Shown one piece after another: positions 11,975 to 23,262 of a stretch of 64,000 nucleotides of DNA (position 1 is its first letter; each line of letters starts with the position of its first letter). The position numbers were made by a program, and so were the translations under genes. Source of the DNA: Clavelina lepadiformis (Eukaryota > Chordata > Ascidiacea > Aplousobranchia > Clavelinidae); NCBI RefSeq assembly GCF_947623445.1, contig NC_135240.1:10602001-10666000 (forward strand), written 5' to 3'. Under the pieces are notes generated by a model that worked only from the letters and a program-made list of their open reading frames with translations, was not told where the DNA came from and ran no database searches.

Positions 11975-14900
11975 TCACTGCCATAAACTGTTCCGTTGTA
12001 AAAATGCCATCGTTAAACTCATCCCACAGCTATTGATAGGTTTGAAAATTACAGCGTGAAACCGTCCTATTTCTCCATCTTTCAAACGTGCTAGGTCGTA
12101 CTCTGTAAACTGGCACCGTGCAACTCGTGTTTCAACCAATTCAGGTGATAAGACGTTCACTTCTGTATTACGGATCGTATAGCTAGCAGACTAAAGAAAA
12201 CTTAGCGGCACGATAAATCCTTGATCACAATTTGATTGGAAAGGAAGACAATCATTCACTTAGCGTCGACATAGCCACTGCTCGCAAGATGAATTTCTCG
12301 ATCATAGTCAGCAAGAAACCTGGAAAGGGTTCAATTGTAATTGATGAAAATTGATATTTGGACAAATATTTAGAGAGCAGCGAATAACACTCCACGCGTG
12401 ACGCTGTAAACACGAAGGCTTAGGGGATGCAACCAAGCTGTCGTTACTTAGTTAAAATAAAAAGATCAATACTGCTCAGTTTCAAATCTTTAAATATAAC
12501 CAAACTTACTTCAGAAGGATTTGCAAATGTCTGCATATTACTTTCAGCTTGTAATCGGGAAACTGCATGTTTGAAAATATTTGTGGGATTTTCACTGCAT
12601 AGAAAATTGGATGATCATTACAAACTACGACCGCAACAAAATATTAAATTTCACAAATGTGTGACCTAGCCTATGCAGCACAACACACCAAACAAACGAA
12701 GAAAATGATGGTATCCGTAAATGAGTGAGCAAGGAACGTTAGCGCCGCTGGATGGCTGATAGTGTGAGGGGAAAAGCCGATATTTCCATGCCTGTTAAAT
12801 ATGAGAGAATTTCCAGTTGGAACCAGGTTGCTTTTTGGCGATCATTGATTAGCTAATGTCTGAATAATGTACCTGCGCTAAATGTACAGCACGTTTTACG
12901 TCTTCTCCTGCACTGCCGACGTACGACTCCTGGCACATTTGATTGAGCGTTATTGTCGGCGAATTACAGCTGTACCTAGAAGCATGTTCAATTTCTGTTG
13001 AGTGTCACTATTGACTCGTGTCTAGTTACACATCTGCCGCACTTCACAAAATGTCAGCGCTAGGCAGTTGGTTACTTAAAGAGAACTTAAAAACTACTTT
13101 TTAAGTTAATGAAAGAATTTTAGGCCAAAAGAAAAGTCACGTTGTAATGAGCATCTATACTTTAAGAAGGGAAATATTGTCTATACACAAGTCTAAATTT
13201 TTTTTAAAACTGTTCTTAGAATTTTTTTTAAAAACTGTCCATACTACCTTCCAGAAATATAAACAAGATGCATGCACGATGCCATAAAATTCGTCCTCAA
13301 AAACACTTACGTGTCAGTATCTTTGCACAGAAGAGGTATGGGAGAATGCAGACCTTTTTCTTTTGATCCATGAATATGGTGCGGAGAAGCTCTAAGGAAT
13401 ATGATGGGTTCCATGGGTATCGGGACAATGGGATGGCTTGTATTACTCTCAGGGGATAAATCTATAAAATTAATGCACTGTTGAACAATGCGTGCATTTG
13501 TTCGGAGGTGAACTTTGACAAACATGAAACGTGCCACAAACCAAAGTCATGCGATAAATTATTCATACTTTTTCCAGGATTTAGAAGTGGTTCTATTTCA
13601 GGCAGCTCGGGAGAAATTGGTGGAGATATCTAATAAAACATAACATGGTTTATTCTTCAGAACAAAATTAAGATTTATTACAGAGACAGTTTTTGTCTTA
13701 TTTCTTAAGTTGGACATCAACATTTATTTGATTTTATGAAAGAGAAAAAACACTGACAGCCATCTCATCGCCACTTTTATCAGGAGAGTGCAAGTGGTGG
13801 GAGAGTCGACTTGATCTTCTTCTTCCTTGAGCATCGTTTGATAACCCAGTTCGATCCAAGTTTGGCTGATGCGGGATGAGATATGTGTGAGTCTCTTCTA
13901 TAATCTGCTCTTCAGCAGTTTTCCTAAAAAGTTATGACATAATTTTTATTCTTTTTCACATCACGCTTCACATTTTCCAAGCTGCTTGAGGCCACAATTT
14001 GTATGATGATACTGAAGATGGAGCAATTTACCTGTGATGTGATAACGGCTTTGAAAGAGGCTTGCCAGCTTTCTTTTTATTTGACTCTGTTGTTTGCAAA
14101 TTCTTAGCCAGAGTATTCGTTCCTTCTCCAGATATTTGATCTGCACCATAAAACTTAAAACTGAAATAGGCCACATGCAATCAAGCATATATTATTCAAA
14201 TTTCTTTGATGGTGATGGATTATATCCTATAAATAAAAATGGATAGGCCTAATAAAATCTAAGCTACAACCTTTTATAGCTTTGTAGGGTGAAAGAGATT
14301 GGTGCTCTATAAGTTCTGCTCGCGGACTTGTACCATCATGTTCTTTCTGTTGATGAGGGGGTGAAGCATTGGAATTAACTGATGCAACAGGGCTGTAAAA
14401 CATTGTAGAACTATTTATAATGGATGCAAACAAACAAAAGATAAATATGAGTCTGCTAAGACTGCTTTATCAAGTGCTCATAATCAATTCTTCGTAGGCA
14501 CTTGCAGTGCCTACGGAGCAATGAAATCATGGTTAAAGTTGACATTATGTTGGTGAATGTAAGAAATCAGTCTGTTTTTCGCTTATACTTATACTCAAAC
14601 TAAAGTTTCTTACAACCATTCTATTGTCTTTTACTTTATTGCAAAATAAAGAATTCGCCCAGAATCTGCTTGCAAGTTTCACCAAATTAATAACTATGGT
14701 CATATTCAGGTCCGATTCAGCACATCTCTAGTTTATAGCAAATTATTTCCTTGATTAATGCACTCCATAACTGACCTTGTAGCAACCTTTGCATCACTAG
14801 GGGTGTTATACTGCAGCTTACAGCTGGATGCCAGCTTCTTACATTGATCCCGTTCACAATAGTACAAGAGAATGATTGGTAGTGTAAAGTCGAACAAGAT

Positions 14901-17900
14901 ACGAAGATCCTCACATGTTTCTTTGCACAAGTTTAAGCTGGTAAAAGTATTTAAAGGTATTTAGCCCTTTCCACTGACATTCTGTGGCTGGAATTAATCC
15001 ACTTCTTTGCATAATTTATGAGGAACCTTATTTTATTTAAAAAAAAAATAACTTCAGAAAATAATAAAGATAAAAACTATAAATGAGAGAAAAAATTATT
15101 TTCCAAATCACTTGACGGGCTTATTATCAAAACACGGTTCTTTAAACATAAAGAAAAATTGTTTTGTATGATAAGAATAACAATTATTAGAAACAACTTT
15201 TCATCAAAGCCTTTAAAAATGCATGAAAAATTAATTGTTACAATTTTGGTAGACATAAACATTCATTTGAAAATTTTGAGTTGGAAAGTCTGCAAATCAT
15301 ATTTATAAAAGTGAGTATAAATACTCACCAAGTTTAACGAACACAGAGTAGCCCATGTAATCACTTTTGTACTTGCGAACGTACCTAATGTTTTGTTTTT
15401 ATAGTTTACAAATGCCGTATGACAAACCACCAAAAAAACGACAAAAGAAATATGAAGTTTGGATAAAAAGCCACAAGATTTTTCCACTTTAGAGTCACCC
15501 CTAAATAAAATTTTTAAAACTACAATAGGATTTTTGTCTATTAGGTCAAGTCATCCTATTGTTTGCAATTTAATACACTATGTATGTATTTTTGTAATTT
15601 ATTTTATTTTACTATACATTTACTTCTTTTCTGGTGGTAGTTTGTCACCATTTTGGCTAACAGTAACAGGCTTTAGATTCTTCTCAGATGATGGCAGTAA
15701 AGCAATGTTCATTGCAAAATGTCGAATATAATTTTCAAGTATTTGCACAATGTTTAACTTGGCTGGTAGTTCAACAATCTGTAAAATATGCAAGTGGTAT
15801 AATATACCAACACGCTGACGCTGATAGTTCAAATGTGAACAGTAACTATTAAAACATACATTTTTATCTGCAAATAATAAATACATGTATGAATGATTTC
15901 TCGCTGTATACAATGTAAAATATATTAGATCAAATTAAAGCTCAAAACACAGTACCATGTTTCGTTTCGTTATCATTGTGTTGTCATCTTCAAGCCTTCG
16001 CTTCAGAACAGCAGGCAAGTCTAGAGTCCAAATTTTCTTAGAAATGGGAACACCTGGAGCAACAGTAATTGAAGGTGGAGGCTCTAGTGGCATTTCAGAT
16101 GTAAAAACCCCGATGCTGCCACTTGGGATATCGTCGATTGACTTGTTTGAAGATGCAGTAGATTTCTTTCTCCGTCTTTTCTATAAACACAACAGAGGTA
16201 GAATTACATAGTAGTTGCATTAAATTACAAAATAACAATTTGCCATTTTTCTTAGATTTTTATAACTTTATGAATTAATGATGCAGGTATTACCATCACT
16301 GGTGATCCCAAATTAAGGTCTGAATCATTCTGCTCTTCCAAAAAAATGTCATTTGCAGGTTGTTCGCTTGCTACACTGCTTTCCGAATCTGGAGAACAAA
16401 GTCCGGTTATTACATGATCTATGTAAAATTGCAAAGAAATTACGAATATTTGCATTTAATTTATCATTAGCAACCATTCTGTAACAACTTTGCTAATTTC
16501 TACCATAACTTATTCTAAATAACATACCTGAGGACACATCTTCAATAGAAACATTTTTCAAAACACTTGCTACACCTGGTAAGTGAACTTTTCTTCTACC
16601 ATGGCTTTTTCTGTGGAAAGTTAGTGCCAATGCCTTTTTACAATAAATCTACTAAAACTTTATTTAACATGGGAAACGTTTTACATTTTACCAAAATTTT
16701 ATCATAAATTGATTATCTTATTGTTTGATTTTACAGATCACTAACAGAACTGCCTATACATGATAAACTTAAATAAAAGAACAATTCAATATTTCACACA
16801 ATCAAGTCGTATAAATGAAATTCATACAATTTCTTGATTGCCTTTTTAGCCAATTTTCTTTGAAGTTTTTTGTTTTCAGGTGTGTTTTTTAAAACAAAAC
16901 TCTCATTTGCCCAGCGATCCCAAGCACTGTTCCAACCCTAAATAGAAATAAGTAACTTTACGTGTTTTAACAACTGTAAGAAAAAGCGATTACTTCAATG
17001 CATCGATGCAATAGAGGACTCTTTTCCTTTTGCACCCTTGTACAAAACAGATCAAGCTTTGGTTGTCATTATGATAGCACAACGTGACCATAATAACATA
17101 TATGTAACATAATGATACTAAACTCTTATTAATCTTCTGACAAAAGTCAATCTAACATTGTAACTAGTTGACAAATATCAATTACGTTATGGTTTTTAAC
17201 AGAGCGCAAGAGTAAAAAGGAACTGTTTATGATGCAAAAATATTCCTAAAACAAATACATCAACAGGAAGCATTCTAGTTTTAATAGCTGATAGCATGGC
17301 TAGAAAGCATTGCAATATTTTATTGAAAAACATTTTGACAACAATGCACATATACATGTCATAAGACTTTATGACACACTCATTTTATGCATTGTTTGCT
17401 TTCTATTTACAATACATATCTAAACACGAAGCTGCAATGCTTGCTTCCATCAAGCAAATTTACAATAGCACATATACAACAAAAGCAATATGCTACGTCA
17501 AGAGGAAGATCTAAATATGCTAGCTTATAAACCTAATTGATTGTTCACAAATCACTAACACATTTTCTAAAGAATGTAGCCTAATTAAAACATGCCAACT
17601 AACACACTCTGCCATTATACTGTTGCATAGAAACAGACAACACCATACCTGAAAATGGATCTTGTATTCAGTTTCTTTTTTTAATTTTCCACTGCTGTCC
17701 TTAACAAAGTCAGCATCTAATATCTGTAAGTCAACTTATGTTAGTAAGAAAATAATAAGTCAAAGTGGGCACTAAGCAGCTTAACTCGCTATGCGGCTTT
17801 ACTGGAAAGTATGGCTGTTTTCCACGAGAAATTGTATGCGCAAAGATGCAAATTTTAGTGTCATAGCATGCAGTGAAGCATCAATTCCATATTTATTTTA

Positions 17901-18751
17901 TAAACTGGCGTTAAAGTGCTTTTCTTTGTTTGGTCATTATAATACAATGTAAAGATTAAAAAGTTCAGGGTACACGTTGATGAATGACGTGCGTGCAGAA
18001 GCCACACTTTCCACTATTATACAATACCGTAGCCCCGATTACTTTCAGACTAAGGCAATGTGTTTCCAAAAAAATAAGCTAGGCTCCGTATTGGAAAGTT
18101 TGCTGTTTTCGAGTGTGAAATCACCCACGAAATCACAAACAAACTATAACCATTAGATGCACAATTAAATTTTCTCTCCAGCGCACTTAGCAAACTTTCC
18201 AATGTGGGCTATGATCTATAGGCTAGGCCTCGACTGGAAAGGACGGCAGTGTTTGATGAAAAATTGTGCGTGAAAAAACATCAGATTGCAAAGTTTGCTT
18301 TTTTTGTTGGAGAAACCTCTCCGCGCAATCAAGATGAAACAATAGCCATTATACGTACAATTAATTTTTACACTCTGTGCATTTAGCAAACTTTCCAATT
18401 TGGCAAAGATGCAAATTTTGGTTTGATGGCATACACCGAAGCCTTAATTCTTTTATTTGTAATAAATCGGCATTCAATCAACCAGAATTTTTTGGTTGTT
18501 TATTATAAATCATTGTGAAATTGAAAAAATTCGGCGTGCAGATTGTTGAATCTCGTGCGTGCAGCTGCAACACTTTCCGCTATCAGACGATGGAGGCCTA
18601 GGCTATATATACGGTAGCGATTCTTAACCAAGTACATTTACATACATTTTAATACCTTGGCATCATACAGCACTCTTGCTTTCGACTGGTCAGGCTCAAA
18701 GCACAATACACGTTCGCCAACCGAAAATTTAGGTTTTATTTTAGTATCCAT
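11975..18751 (-). CDS. MSL3: MSL3-like chromodomain/MRG-domain protein
   Basis: Subunit of the MSL histone H4K16 acetyltransferase complex; the chromodomain reads methylated histone tails and the MRG domain docks partners. Minus-strand exons: 18751-18656, 17723-17649, 16937-16828, 16610-16528, 16388-16294, 16180-15956, 15778-15624, 14937-14776, 14392-14271, 14140-14032, 13923-13758, 13629-13569, 13461-13311, 12969-12873, 12562-12510, 12319-12260 and a possible last exon 12182-11975. The chromodomain is at the N-terminus ([14 protein letters not shown], then [14 protein letters not shown] with the aromatic-cage residues). The family motif LPGVASVLK follows. The MRG domain is split by a long disordered Ser/Pro-rich insert, as in MSL3: [35 protein letters not shown] and [15 protein letters not shown] precede it, and exons 14-16 with [12 protein letters not shown] follow. 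With exon 17 the model is 675 residues; without it a stop at 12258-12256 ends a 607-residue protein. Exon 14 is the least certain, supported mainly by matching phase. Confidence 0.88.
17801..18583. repeat. Nest of inverted-terminal-repeat elements in MSL3 intron 1
   Basis: At least two units begin with a TTGGAAAGTTTGCTGT-like end and close with its reverse complement AGCAAACTTTCCAA: 18091-18202 and about 18233-18398. A third, more diverged unit runs about 17802-18013 (CTGGAAAGTATGGCTGTTTT to ACACTTTCCA). A segment starting CAAAGATGCAAATTTT occurs at about 17840 and again at about 18407, followed by similar sequence up to ACTTTCC near 18583. This looks like repeated insertion, or local duplication, of one small non-autonomous DNA element. 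The target duplication is unclear. Confidence 0.5.
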
Positions 18752-19475
18752 GCTGCCAATTCTAAAGTTATGCAGTACCCAACAACAACAAAATACAGTT
18801 AATAGAAATTGCTACATGGCTCCAGACAAACTGACCCCGTAATGGTGATTTGGCGTTTATCAAATGCCACACTTGAACGCTCCATAAAACATAATGCAGG
18901 AACAAAAACAATGACAGAAGTGAAAATCTATTTATTTGTAAAATCTCGATGTGTTGTTACCGTAGTTCAAATCATTTCTTCTCCAGACCAGGGCATTAAC
19001 GACGTTCGCTACCTTTCAGTGGTCCTAATCCTATTGAACAGTTTTAAATTTGGGCGAAAAAAAAAACAAGTTAAAAAATTAAAAAACAAATAAAAAACGT
19101 GTCTTTTTGTCAATACTTTTGCAATGGCTAACTTGGTAACCCTGGCTTGAACGATGAGGATTTATCGCCGCATTTAAGTCATCCATAAACTTTCGTCAGG
19201 CTAAAAATAAAAATGTGTCGAGAAGTGAGAGTTTCCAAAGAATAAACGACAGCACGCAAAGGAAGTTTTGTTAGCAAAAAGAAGTTTGACTAGAAGTGTT
19301 TCCATAGAACATAGTTCAACCACAGAAAAATGCATTAAAATCATTTTCAAATAGCCCAAAGATGTTATTTTAGAAGTTGTTTGTAACAAGAATCAAACCA
19401 GCTTCATAGCTTATCTTCTGTGTTTTACTTTAAATTGTCAGAAGAAATTTTAATTTCGAATGTTATCGAACAAAA

Positions 19476-19613
19476 GTTAACTTAACACTCTGAAATAATA
19501 GTGTTAATTGTTTCGGATATTAGAATATCCCTAGTCTGTTCGATTTAACATTCTGAAAACGAAATCGCTAATGAACTCGCATAAAAATCTTCAAGAGAGT
19601 GTTAACTGTTAAC
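19476..19613. repeat. Short inverted-repeat element
   Basis: The left arm GTTAACTTAACACTCT at 19476-19491 is mirrored by AGAGTGTTAACTGTTAAC at 19596-19613, giving imperfect terminal inverted repeats of about 17 bp around a 100-bp core. It looks like a miniature transposon or a foldback sequence. No flanking duplication was convincing. Confidence 0.35.
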
Positions 19614-22600
19614 AATTCGCTGAAACTCAACGTTTAATAACCCATGCAAACGCACTGTCTAACAAGACTAGATCGACAAAGGTGAGACACCATTCTGGCA
19701 AAAATTCAAAATATACAGCAGAATAATCTCATCAAAAGATATTACAACAGGCCACCTATTGTCCTATGGTAAGCTACAATACTGGAGTAATTTTGATATT
19801 GCACTTTGTTGACAAGTAGTTTCATTACAAAGTTTTTGATTCGTAATATTACGGCTTATTACTTTTATATTAATATTATTTATAACAACAAAACTCTCTA
19901 AAAAGGATCGATAGACCTACATATAGGCTATGGGTTTAGGCTAAGAAAACTAAAAATTTCGCAAAAATCCACAATTTATAAAATGCTGGTAATATACTGT
20001 ATAGTTGAAAGTGCGAACGCAGTCGGGATTGAAGGTTATAACTTACTTCAGGAAATTGGTTACCGCGGATATGAAAGTAAGCTTGTAAGCAATTGTGATG
20101 CATTAAATTTAATGCTCATCTGTTGTTTGCTGGCAATACAGAATTAAATCTGTCAAATAAGTTTTTGCTGAATCAGAAATGAGATGTCGAAGTTAAACCG
20201 CGTTTTAATTGTCTAAAAAAGTCCACATATCATATCATATTACATAGCCCAGCTTACCAGCTATAAGCTTAAGTTTTATGGTGGGATTTGCCAAATAACG
20301 CACAATTTTAACCATATATTGAGCGTTTACCTGTTTTTAAATTATAATTACCGTGAGGTGAATAGGGCTTTATCCAAAAAAAAACGAAGCGCGACAGAAA
20401 CAACTGTACAGTAAATGAACTACGTTTTGATTATAAGTTATATGTGCCAATAATAGGCTATACATTGAGAACAATCCCACATGAATGCATATAAGCCTAC
20501 AGACGCTAATAGCCACGAGGCAACGTTTGATAGACTTAGATGATGTGTTGTTTGGGCTGTAAACAGTGTAACTATTTGCAGCGTCATGATAGATATCTGC
20601 AGTATTTTCTTCGAAATTTCAAATTATAGGGTAATTCCAAGCTTTTCCTTCCAGGGAATCAACACTTACTAAACTTCTTTTATTAATTTACATTGCAAAC
20701 AGACGCAGTAGGCCTATAGGCCTTGCGCATGTTAAAAAGAGTAAATTAAATTTCCACTAACATTTTGCCAGATGAAATTTCCATTTTATTGAAGTATACC
20801 GTCATGTTCTCATCAGTGAATTCAGCGGGAAGACTCAAAGAAAAAGGCCAAAAATACTGCATAAGCAGAACCTTACTTTTAGTGAATCTTGCCAAGTAGC
20901 ACTCCGCTGACACCTGTTCAACTCTGCTGACGATAATTATAATTAATCAACAGTGCGATTCATGTTGGCACTTGTTCCATTGTCACAGAAAACAACTCAG
21001 ACTGTCTTCAAATGTCATTGCTTAAAATCCTCTAAATATAATTTAAAGATACCTTAAAGTGAAAAACCGTGTTAAATTTAAAGATTAACAGGTTTCTGAG
21101 GTGTAGCCTACTGTTAAATGAAAAGTCAAAATCAAAAAACTTAGCTCTTTTCATTGTGCAATCTTATAGGCCATATAGCCTACCGAATAGTGCTTGATTT
21201 TTAATAGTAAGGATACAAAGATAATCAACTATTAAAATTGAGGTCATAAAAACTGACTTTGTTGCCGGACACTGAAAACTACCCATTATGTTGAAATTGA
21301 CCGATCACTTTCTCACAGCTGTGCACAATAGCAGACAAATAAGTAGACCTACAAACGTCATTAGGCCAGGCGTATACACATATAAAGTTGCATCATGTTT
21401 ACCCTGATGTGCGCTTTATATCATGCTTAGACCTTCACTTTATGATCATGACTTCGGATTATTTGGGAGTTAATTTAATGTTGTTAAATTCATTGAAGCA
21501 GTTTTAAAGAAAAGTTTTGGAATTAAAAGGATACACATTGCATCAAAATACAATGGAAGAAATGCTTTCCATCCTTTCCATGATAATTTGTGTCGGATAG
21601 TATAAGAGTATCGGAATAATGAACTCCGTAGAAAGAGATCCTGCTGCCACATAGAAATGAAAAAGTTTTAATTTTACTTTATAGGCATATAGGCTACGGG
21701 CTTTAGGTTTATCATATGGGCTACTGCATTGGATTTGGATTGGGCGTATTTATTGTGGTATATCAAAATCGGCACTAACTGTCTCGCACTGTACTATGCT
21801 TTTGTATAAATTGATGGCTTGTTGTCGTAACTGTATGAAGGCCGCATGGCTCTTTTGTATATAGCGTGTTCCATTTCGCAAAATAAATGAAGATTGTATA
21901 ACATGTATAGTTATGGTAGGCCAAAATGGCTTTTGTCATCTGTTGCGTTATTAAATTTTGTCATGTCCAGTTTTTAATTTTCAGAGAATAACTATTATGA
22001 AGTTTTCTGGTAAAATACATCCATTATATCACAAGAAGATCCTACAAGCACGAAATTTGTATTTTCGTACATTCGATCGCTTTAGCACAACTGCAAATTC
22101 AGCAAATGCACAATCAACACATCCGTTTGTAAAATGTCAAAATGTCACAAATTGCTCTAATTGTAAAATTTGCGCAAAGATTTTTATTAAAAAAAATCCG
22201 TATTTGCGCGTAGTTTCCAAAAATGACTAAGCAGATTTCGAAAAAGTCACTTTATGATGATAAATGTTGTGGTAAACGTGCACAATTTCAAATTGGTTTA
22301 GAACGTGAGAACCGCGGAGGCTTTGTATTGGCATGATAGATATTTCAAATTAATTATAGATGATGACGCCAGTAATTAGCTATACGTGCCCATCAGCAGT
22401 CTGTGTCACTTCATCGTTTAAAAACAAGTTTAGGCCTTTGATTTCACGATAAATACATCAATGCATCATTCAATGAATTTTCATGATTTGAGTAATTACA
22501 AAGCAGGTGATCACCAATAACCGTGGTACGACCTTGTCATAGTTAAACTTAAGTGAATGATTGCCTTTGATTAGCGTAAAGCAGAGTTTGAAAAACATCG

Positions 22601-23068
22601 GATCAAAGCGGTTTCATTGGTCTAGGTTTTGCACTCAGCGAATGCGCTGAAAGTACCCGCTCGGAGCAATTTCAAAAACGTGAGTTCTCTCATCAAATGT
22701 CTTATTTGATCAACGGCAAACCCGTTTCGTCATTATCCGTTCCTGGTATGGAGAGACTCTGCTTTTAATGTCTCTTTTTAGCATCTTTAATTAAAGTTCA
22801 ATGCATTCCAAAATATATTTTTAGGTATCAACACGCAGAGTCACCGCCTCAAGCGTGTGTTCTTTTCAACTTAAACCATCAGCTTTAATCTACTTTCCTA
22901 CATTAATGAAGGTAGTTTGCGCAAAGTAAGCAGGCTTCGGAATGCTTGAAAGTGACCGATGTTGTGGGAAAATTTTAAATCTATTTTTACTTCTTCATGA
23001 CGTTAATTGGTCACGTTTCGACTGTTGTAATTATTCAAGTATTTTTTTTCATCTAGACTTACAGTGTG

Positions 23069-23076
23069 TATAAATA
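23069..23076 (+). promoter_or_regulatory. TATA-like box upstream of vwA-A
   Basis: TATAAATA in the context GTGTGTATAAATAACGGG lies about 190 bp upstream of the vwA-A start codon and would fit a core promoter with a leader of roughly 160 nt. Assigned by sequence and position only. Confidence 0.35.
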
Positions 23077-23262
23077 ACGGGTCCAGCAACGATTGTAGAT
23101 GTGTCATATAAATGCACTGACAATGCAGCACTCATAGACAGAAAAAACGTTTATCATGAATCTGTCAATACAGTATAGAATGTGTTGAATATTATTGTAT
23201 AGCGTTGTTATGGTGTATGTAGTCATTTTTATACGTTAAATACTGTACATGTTTCAGGCAAG

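Larger units (their letters stand above)
18752..23262. other. Intergenic DNA between MSL3-like gene and VWA array
   Basis: About 4.5 kb between divergent genes, so promoters of both must lie at its ends. I find no supported exon. A 90-codon open frame at 21958-22230 (plus) contains four cysteines in the pattern CxnCxxCxxC, but it has no splice or family support. One inverted repeat (19476-19613) and a TATA-like box near the right end are listed separately. Confidence 0.55.

Noticed and set aside
21958-22230. Open frame with a CxnCxxCxxC pattern
   Set aside because: Short, no family match, no splice partners, and Lys/Asn/Ile-rich composition as expected from AT-rich noncoding DNA. Kept only as a remark in the intergenic entry.
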